DNA of 10,266 nucleotides from Candidatus Shapirobacteria bacterium. GTDB lineage: Bacteria > Patescibacteriota > Microgenomatia > UBA12405 > UBA6130. Both the position numbers and the translations under genes were made by a program. The stretch spans positions 1-10,266 of the forward strand of contig JALTFB010000024.1 in the NCBI GenBank assembly GCA_027007615.1. Reading direction: 5' to 3'. Positions 5,953 through 10,266 of this stretch are shown piece after piece (position 1 is the stretch's first letter; the number at the start of each line of letters is the position of its first letter). A model generated the notes under the pieces. That model saw nothing but the letters and a program-made list of their open reading frames with translations, was not told where the DNA came from and ran no database searches.

Positions 5953-6456
5953 TTAAATTTTTGTCGGCAGAATCTTAGTAAGGGTAAACTGCGCTTGTTT
6001 AGAACCCACGGCCGCCTGGAGAGCGTTCAGGTTGCTGTTGCTAATGGCCATGGTAAAACTTATATAAATTTGCGGATAGGAAGAAGAAAGCTTGGAACAA
6101 TGCGCCTTAAATTGCAAACATGTCAATCCATCGGGAGTAAGATAAGCGGAATTGGAAGCCAGGTGATCATTCAGGCAGTGGAAAGTGGTAGTTTTGCCAT
6201 CATTCCCAATAAAATCCATAAATGTTTGTTCTGTGCTCAAACACTGAATCGGCTGTTTGGCAAAACGGTTCAGATAATCCTCTATCGCCAAAGTTGCCGC
6301 GCTGCCTCCTTGACGCAATTCCTTGCTGGCTAAAGCCTTAGTTTGCCCCCGCAAACTAAGAAAAAAAACGCTTCCGCCAATCGCCAGCACCAGAGACACC
6401 AAACCGATAGCTATCAAACTCTCAAAAATGGTAAAACCCAGCTGCTTGTTGCCCAT
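5953..6456 (-). CDS. Prepilin-like protein, PilW/GspJ-like minor pseudopilin
   Basis: The product (167 aa) has a class III prepilin signal: leader MGNKQLG, cleavage before FTIFE (Glu at +5), then a hydrophobic helix (about 8-31). A long linker follows (QTKALASKELRQGGSAATLA), then a C-terminal domain with four cysteines (in IQCL, FHCL, LTCL, AHCS). Minor pilins of the PilW/GspJ type often sit last in such clusters and are among the largest; this one is modest in size, so the subtype is a guess from position and the helix-linker pattern. The start overlaps the upstream stop as TAATG, a termination-reinitiation arrangement. It is the last prepilin before the pilM promoter. Confidence 0.8.
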   Translation of the reverse strand: MGNKQLGFTIFESLIAIGLVSLVLAIGGSVFFLSLRGQTKALASKELRQGGSAATLAIEDYLNRFAKQPIQCLSTEQTFMDFIGNDGKTTTFHCLNDHLASNSAYLTPDGLTCLQFKAHCSKLSSSYPQIYISFTMAISNSNLNALQAAVGSKQAQFTLTKILPTKI

Positions 6457-6884
6457 TATTGCCAATTGCTTAAAACGGTAACTATTCTCACTTTGCCGCG
6501 CCGCCCCCAAGAGACCCAAATTGTCGTTTCTACGCTTTTATTATCCCCGCTTAAATTGCAATTGCTAAAACAGGTTTTGCAGGAAAATTGGGAATTGGCG
6601 CCGCAGCTTTTTACTTGGCAATTATTTCCCCGCCGGCAATAGGGAGATATGTCTATCCACCATTGCGCTTCAGATTTAGCGCCTTGCAATGTTTCTAATT
6701 CCTGTTTGGCTATTTGTATCGCCGTAGTCCGCTGGCGGGCAAAATTCGAGGCAACAAGCATAAAAGTTGTTCCCGCCGCCAAGCCGGAAAGAAGAAGGGC
6801 GGAAATAAAAATTACAAAAACCACCTCTATCAACGATTGCCCGCGGCACTGCCTTGCCTTATTTTTACTTATTGTTGTCAGCAT
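6456..6884 (-). CDS. Prepilin-like protein, PilV/GspI-like, Cys-rich
   Basis: The 142-residue product has a 15-residue basic leader ending CRG, cleavage before QSLIE (Glu at +5) and a hydrophobic helix (about 16-45). Gln at +1 departs from the usual Phe/Met. The following VASNFARQRTTAIQIAKQEL is typical of PilV/GspI minor pilins. The C-terminal part has six cysteines packed within about 30 residues (YCRRGNNC, KSC, FSCKTC, SNC), then a beta-rich end with WVSWG. The ATG lies inside the end of the GspH-like gene (7-nt overlap, ATGCTGA). It is probably a tip or priming subunit. Confidence 0.83.
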   Translation of the reverse strand: MLTTISKNKARQCRGQSLIEVVFVIFISALLLSGLAAGTTFMLVASNFARQRTTAIQIAKQELETLQGAKSEAQWWIDISPYCRRGNNCQVKSCGANSQFSCKTCFSNCNLSGDNKSVETTIWVSWGRRGKVRIVTVLSNWQ

Positions 6885-7357
6885 GCTTTCAAAACAATAT
6901 TGCCATTTTTATAAAGTTGAATTTGGCGGCATTTAAGCGTCGTTTGCAATTGGAAAATAGCCGGATCCCAAGTAACGCCACCTAATTGGCCGCTTAGAGG
7001 CTTAAAAAAGAAGAGGCTCTTATCATCACCATCATTGAAAGTAATTTGGACTTTTCCCACCAGCCAATGATTGGCCATTTTTTGCCAATCTTGCCGCCAG
7101 CTTTTGCAAACTTGCCGGGCGAACAAATCGGGAGACTGCCATTTGATTTCATATTTTAATAATTCATCGCAATTGCGGTCTTTTACCCCGCTGCGCGCTT
7201 GGCTGCGCAAAAGCGCCAATTGGGAATAAAGCGAATTGGAGGCTAAGCGGACCGCGCGATGCTGGACAAAAACACGATAACCGGAAAACCCGAAACCCGA
7301 CAATAGTGCGGCAATCGTCCCCACCACTAATAACTCTATTAACGTAAAACCCTTCAT
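6878..7357 (-). CDS. Prepilin-like protein, GspH/FimT-like minor pseudopilin
   Basis: The 159-residue product starts MKG with cleavage predicted after Gly3, before FTLIE; the leader is the shortest in the cluster. A hydrophobic helix (about 4-25) is followed by a basic segment and LASNSLYSQLALLRSQA (54-70), characteristic of GspH/FimT (helix continuing into a beta-rich domain). The C-terminal part, ending near IQLYKNGNIVL, resembles the strand-rich end of that family. Four cysteines are present. The ATG at 7357 follows the upstream stop by 2 nt (TAATAATG); upstream in-frame codons to 7402 overlap the neighbour and are not needed. Confidence 0.85.
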   Translation of the reverse strand: MKGFTLIELLVVGTIAALLSGFGFSGYRVFVQHRAVRLASNSLYSQLALLRSQARSGVKDRNCDELLKYEIKWQSPDLFARQVCKSWRQDWQKMANHWLVGKVQITFNDGDDKSLFFFKPLSGQLGGVTWDPAIFQLQTTLKCRQIQLYKNGNIVLKAC

Positions 7358-7359
7358 TA

Positions 7360-7776
7360 TTAGGGCGACAAAATATGATAATTGCAGATTTTCCCGCCAC
7401 AATCGGGATTGCCGCTACAGTCATTTTGAATATTGCTAGACTCTACTCTTGCACAAAGGATATAGCTGCTGCCATCAGCTGAGTTATAATAATATTTATA
7501 GCCTTTGGGATCTTGGGGGACTTCATTCATGTAGGTGGTCCCATTACATATCCACGCTCCCGAGCTGGGAGGAAGGCAAGTATTATAAGGATAATTGCCA
7601 ATATCGCTACGAATCATTTCCAAAGCGGAGCGGAATTGCTCTAAGTCCGCTTGTCGCTTATCATCGCGGGCCCGCCTTTCGGCCGCCTGATAAGAAACCA
7701 GCGCCACCGATGAAAGCAAAATAATAATAGTGGTCACTACCAAAAGCTCGATAAAAGTGAATCCTTTTTGTTTCAT
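7360..7776 (-). CDS. GspG-like prepilin/pseudopilin, paralogue 5
   Basis: The 138-residue product has leader MKQKG, cleavage before FTFIE, a hydrophobic helix (about 6-28) and the RRARDDKRQADLEQFRSALE helix (34-53), as in GspG/PilE-type subunits. The C-terminal domain has VPQDP (86-90), then a Tyr-rich strand and DGSSYILCARVE, shared with the three preceding paralogues. Six cysteines are present, four of them in the last 25 residues (NDC, PDC, KIC plus ILC). The start overlaps the upstream stop as ATGA. It could be a major or minor pilin; sequence alone does not say which of the five is most abundant. Confidence 0.88.
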   Translation of the reverse strand: MKQKGFTFIELLVVTTIIILLSSVALVSYQAAERRARDDKRQADLEQFRSALEMIRSDIGNYPYNTCLPPSSGAWICNGTTYMNEVPQDPKGYKYYYNSADGSSYILCARVESSNIQNDCSGNPDCGGKICNYHILSP

Positions 7777-8192
7777 TGCAAATTACTCAAACAGAAATAG
7801 TTGCCCGTCCCATAACTGCAAGCGCTGCTCGTTCCTACGGTAGTGGCATTCCCTTTGTTCTTTTCCTCCAGATGGGCGCAGATGCAATAAGTAGTGCCAT
7901 CGGCGGCGCATTTCCAAGAATAGCTGCTGCCAGGTTTGGGATCGCTTGGCAGGCCGCCGGGTAAATAGGTGCTGCCGGGATCGCAATTAACAGGATAGCT
8001 GCTATTCATAGCTTGATACTGCTCTAAAGCTTTTTGGACCGCTTTTATGTCTTGGCGGCGGCGGGCATCACGGGCTCTTTTTTGGGCTGCCGCATAGGAG
8101 GTAGAGATAACCGCTATTAAAATAGCAATTATAGAAATTACCACCAATAATTCAAAAAGTGTAAAACCCGCTTTGGTATTTTGCTTTGCCAT
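7773..8192 (-). CDS. GspG-like prepilin/pseudopilin, paralogue 4
   Basis: The 139-residue product has leader MAKQNTKAG, cleavage before FTLFE, a hydrophobic helix (10-32), then KRARDARRRQDIKAVQKALE (40-59) and a small C-terminal domain with LPSDP and DGTTYCICAHLEE. Six cysteines (NC, KC, YC, IC, AC, FC) probably form disulfides outside the membrane. I chose the ATG at 8192, 7 nt after the upstream stop, because it gives a normal leader; an in-frame ATG at 8216 would add eight hydrophobic/basic residues and overlap the neighbour by 17 nt. Its stop shares ATGA with the next gene. Confidence 0.86.
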   Translation of the reverse strand: MAKQNTKAGFTLFELLVVISIIAILIAVISTSYAAAQKRARDARRRQDIKAVQKALEQYQAMNSSYPVNCDPGSTYLPGGLPSDPKPGSSYSWKCAADGTTYCICAHLEEKNKGNATTVGTSSACSYGTGNYFCLSNLQ

Positions 8193-8199
8193 TATCTTT

Positions 8200-8643
8200 T
8201 TAATCGCTACAAACATAATAACAATTTTTCAAACAGTTTGCACTGCAAATGCTGGTAGGACAGCGCGCCAAAGAAGCGGTAATATCGGCATCGCCTCCAT
8301 TCTCTAGCTGCGCCCAAAGCCGAAAACCGTTGCCATCACCGCTTACGCAATAGCCATAGCTTCGTACGCTGCCAAGCGGATCTTGAGGCACCTGCGCCAT
8401 ATAAACCACACCGTTTTCCTGCCAAGAACTGCCAAAGGGAGGCGGGGTGGCCGGATATGATTGATGGTCATTATAGTAAAGCTGAAGGCTGTTTTTAATT
8501 TGCCAAAGCCCCTGTTTGCGCTGGCTGTCACGTCCGCGCTGGCGAGCCGACATCAGATTGGGAAGTAAAATGCCCGTTAAGATGGCGATAATAGACAAAA
8601 CCACCAAGAGCTCGATAAGCGTGAATCCGCGTTGTTTTTTCAT
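8200..8643 (-). CDS. GspG-like prepilin/pseudopilin, paralogue 3
   Basis: The 147-residue product has leader MKKQRG, cleavage before FTLIE, a hydrophobic helix (7-30) with the Pro kink at LLPN that is typical of type IVa-like pilins, then SARQRGRDSQRKQGLWQIKN. The C-terminal domain has VYMAQVPQDP, DGNGFRLWAQLENG and a Cys-rich end with five cysteines in about 20 residues (RC, IC, NC, NC, VC) plus one earlier (GYC). The Cys tail differs from those of its neighbours, so the paralogues diverge mostly at the exposed end. It overlaps the upstream gene by 4 nt (ATGA). Confidence 0.88.
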   Translation of the reverse strand: MKKQRGFTLIELLVVLSIIAILTGILLPNLMSARQRGRDSQRKQGLWQIKNSLQLYYNDHQSYPATPPPFGSSWQENGVVYMAQVPQDPLGSVRSYGYCVSGDGNGFRLWAQLENGGDADITASLARCPTSICSANCLKNCYYVCSD

Positions 8644-9149
8644 TGGATGTTAACGTTAGAACTGCTAATGCCGTAATTATATGTCCCACCATTGCAAGTA
8701 TAACCGCTGGCGTTAAATTTATTGTAATCACGGTCATGGGTGTTTTCCAATATTGCAAAAAGGCGATAGTAGCCGCCGTCGGACTGATAACAGTAACTAT
8801 GGTTGCTTTGGGGATCTTGCGGCAATCGTTTCATATAAATGATAGTGTTATTATTAATTTCCGCTTCAAAACTCTGTCCCCATTGTAGAATTGTCTCCTG
8901 GGGGCAATTGACATTAACCACCATCTTACCCGTTTCCCGGCTATCGCAATTAACGCTAACAGGATATTGGCTATTATCATTGTAATACATTTCCAGTGAT
9001 CGGGCGATGTTGCCAAGATCGGCCTTGCGTTGGGCGTCGCGGGCTTTTTGCTGGCTAGTACGGTATTGGCCAAAACCGACACTCGCCAAAAGCGCCAAAA
9101 TCGCCATTACCACCAATAATTCCACCAATGTAAAACCTAATTTTTTCAT
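8640..9149 (-). CDS. GspG-like prepilin/pseudopilin, paralogue 2
   Basis: The 169-residue product has leader MKKLG, cleavage before FTLVE, a hydrophobic helix (6-26), then QQKARDAQRKADLGNIARSLEMYYND (about 32-57), the clearest GspG-like helix of the set. The C-terminal domain has an insertion (about 68-103) compared with its neighbours, then YMKRLPQDP, SDGGYYRLFAILEN and a Gly/Tyr-rich end. Four cysteines are present. The ATG at 9149 lies 1 nt after the upstream stop; the frame is open to 9197, but that part overlaps the upstream gene and gives no proper leader. Confidence 0.88.
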   Translation of the reverse strand: MKKLGFTLVELLVVMAILALLASVGFGQYRTSQQKARDAQRKADLGNIARSLEMYYNDNSQYPVSVNCDSRETGKMVVNVNCPQETILQWGQSFEAEINNNTIIYMKRLPQDPQSNHSYCYQSDGGYYRLFAILENTHDRDYNKFNASGYTCNGGTYNYGISSSNVNIQ

Positions 9150-9150
9150 T

Positions 9151-9798
9151 CTACTGGCAACTGGCATCATAACAACATAGCGTCCCCGTGCTATCACATC
9201 TATACTCTACACCAGGGCAGCAAGTGGCACAAGTATTGGCAATACAAAAACGAGCGTTCACGCTACCGCAAGTAGCCGGCGCGCAATTGCTGGGGATGGG
9301 CGTGGGGGTGGCCGTCGAGCCAGTTGGAGAAACAGTAGGACCAACTTGCTGAGGAGGAGTAATATTGCTGCTGGCAACTCCATAGTAATAAGTTTCACCG
9401 TTTATCTGGCAACCCTGGGCGCAAGCATCCTTAGGGCGAGGATAAGCTACATCGGCATAAATGGCAAACCAGCTCGGGCAATCATTGCCTTCAACCAAAA
9501 TTTCATAAGGCTTATTATTAGCCGGATCGCAAGGAACTTTGTCCAACCAAGGGCGAAAATCATTAGTTTGGCAATGTTGCAATTTCAAAAGATCATCACC
9601 ATGAGGATAACAGCCATTATCGTTATAATAATCTTCCATGGCCCGCTGCAACTCGTACAAATCGCGGCGGCGGCGGCCATCACGGCCTTTACGGATTTGA
9701 GCCAAGTAGTTCATTAAAAATGCCGTTGCCAAAACTGCTATTATCAGCATGACGACTAATAGCTCCACCAATGTAAAAGCCGAATTATTTATTTTCAC
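9151..9798 (-). CDS. GspG-like prepilin, paralogue 1, with Pro/Thr linker and 10-Cys C-terminal module
   Basis: The 215-residue product begins with a GTG codon at 9798 that overlaps the peptidase stop (TAGTG). Its leader MKINNSA has Ala, not Gly, before FTLVE, a departure from the prepilin peptidase rule. A hydrophobic helix (8-30), a very basic segment (RKGRDGRRRRDL, 36-47), and a GspG-like domain with LDKVPCDP follow; this domain is the most diverged of the five and carries six cysteines. Residues about 146-171 are a Pro/Thr/Ser-rich linker, followed by a compact module with cysteines at 172, 177, 185, 190, 193, 194, 201, 208, 209 and 214. This may be an exposed binding or cap domain; I do not recognise the fold. 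Being directly after the peptidase gene, it heads the prepilin array. Confidence 0.88.
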   Translation of the reverse strand: MKINNSAFTLVELLVVMLIIAVLATAFLMNYLAQIRKGRDGRRRRDLYELQRAMEDYYNDNGCYPHGDDLLKLQHCQTNDFRPWLDKVPCDPANNKPYEILVEGNDCPSWFAIYADVAYPRPKDACAQGCQINGETYYYGVASSNITPPQQVGPTVSPTGSTATPTPIPSNCAPATCGSVNARFCIANTCATCCPGVEYRCDSTGTLCCYDASCQ

Positions 9799-10266
9799 TA
9801 TAATAATCTTACCAAAATAATATTCCCGACAAACCAGCTTATAAGGCTCCCTAAAACCAAAAACGGCCCGAAAGCGATTTTACTTTTTAAATTTTTCCTG
9901 CCCCGCCAAAGTAAAAAACCGGCCACCATCCCACCCATAATAAAAGCCAGATAAAGTGCCAACAGCAATTCCCAGCCTCCCAGGAAAATGCCCAAAGCAA
10001 AAACCAACTTGGCATCGCCCAATCCCATACCACGGCCGCCGGTAACCAAGTAAAGAAAAATAAAAAAAAGCATGCCGGCGAAAGCGGCTATCAGGGAAGG
10101 GTGGGGGAGTAACAACCCCAGAAAAATCAGGGGGATGACCAAGAAATCAGGAATAATTTGGAGATGATAATCAAAAATGAAAATCGCCAACAACAAAAAA
10201 ATTATTAATGAATTAAGTATCAATTGTTGCCATGATTGCCGCCAAACCATTAGCGAAATATAACCT
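9798..10266 (-). CDS. pilD: Prepilin peptidase (type IV leader peptidase), C-terminal catalytic part; 5' end beyond the window
   Basis: This integral-membrane aspartic protease cuts prepilin leaders. About 155 residues are visible. Counting from the internal Met at 10250, the catalytic aspartates are Asp27 in FDYHLQIIPD (26-35) and Asp79 in GMGLGDAKL (74-82), with the conserved FGPFL near 127-131. Several membrane helices are evident. The frame stays open to the right edge (at least Gly-Tyr-Ile-Ser-Leu before Met), and no ribosome site precedes the ATG at 10250. Full-length relatives have about 100 more N-terminal residues with a CxxC pair and N-methyltransferase region, so the real start probably lies outside; a short, methylase-less form starting at 10250 cannot be excluded. 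It overlaps the first prepilin by 1 nt. Confidence 0.9.
   Translation of the reverse strand, partial: GYISLMVWRQSWQQLILNSLIIFLLLAIFIFDYHLQIIPDFLVIPLIFLGLLLPHPSLIAAFAGMLFFIFLYLVTGGRGMGLGDAKLVFALGIFLGGWELLLALYLAFIMGGMVAGFLLWRGRKNLKSKIAFGPFLVLGSLISWFVGNIILVRLL

Noticed and set aside
5857..6333. Plus-strand 158-codon frame opposite pilM and a prepilin
   Set aside because: It spans two real minus-strand genes and the pilM promoter, and its product lacks any recognisable motif.
9346..9717. Plus-strand 123-codon frame with long hydrophobic stretches
   Set aside because: The hydrophobic, Ile/Ala-rich product mirrors the antisense of a prepilin helix; it is a shadow frame.
1..10266. CRISPR array, tRNA, rRNA, insertion sequence or prophage genes
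   Set aside because: No spaced direct repeats, cloverleaf-like segments, transposase motifs or terminal inverted repeats were seen; the DNA is almost fully covered by the listed genes. Similar DNA at the starts of the prepilin genes reflects paralogy.
3531..10266. Alternative genetic code (UGA read as Gly), as in some CPR lineages
   Set aside because: TGA terminates pilN, pilO and several prepilins exactly at overlaps with the next start, and conserved Gly positions use GGN codons.

Overview
The window looks like a chromosomal piece of a Candidate Phyla Radiation (Patescibacteria) bacterium, most likely Microgenomates-like. The evidence is tightly packed genes with 1-14 nt overlaps, few Shine-Dalgarno sites, a CPR-style type IV pilus cluster with many Cys-rich pseudopilins, and standard-code use (TGA serves as a stop for pilN, pilO, several pilins and the 31-aa peptide). 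Base composition is moderate, about 45-50% GC by eye. The phylum assignment is inference from style and gene content.

Positions 1-1623 (minus strand) hold a putative NlpC/P60-like cysteine hydrolase, a 31-residue single-span membrane peptide, and the N-terminal 271 residues of RecG helicase, which runs off the left edge. Positions 1624-1821 are a divergent control region with inverted repeats and promoter-like elements facing both ways.

Positions 1822-3529 (plus strand) are a compact information-processing operon: ribosomal protein L32 (rpmF), the antitermination factor NusB, RNase III (rnc), ribosomal protein S16 (rpsP) and a KhpA-type KH protein. All but the first overlap their upstream neighbour, so translational coupling is likely. 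The best promoter leaves essentially no 5' leader ahead of rpmF. The last gene ends one base from the end of the convergent pilO.

Positions 3531-10266 (minus strand) are a type IV pilus / type II secretion-like assembly locus. In transcription order they are a prepilin peptidase (entering from the right edge), eight consecutive prepilin-like genes, then pilM, pilN and pilO. The first five prepilins are GspG-like paralogues, followed by GspH/FimT-like, PilV/GspI-like and PilW/GspJ-like minor pilins. The peptidase would process the prepilins, while PilM (cytoplasmic, actin-like) with PilN and PilO (inner-membrane) would form the alignment platform. The assembly ATPase, PilC and PilT are not in the window. 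A separate promoter appears to sit just ahead of pilM. Every mature prepilin has an even number of cysteines, and the first one carries a Pro/Thr linker and a 10-Cys C-terminal module, which are the most unusual features here.
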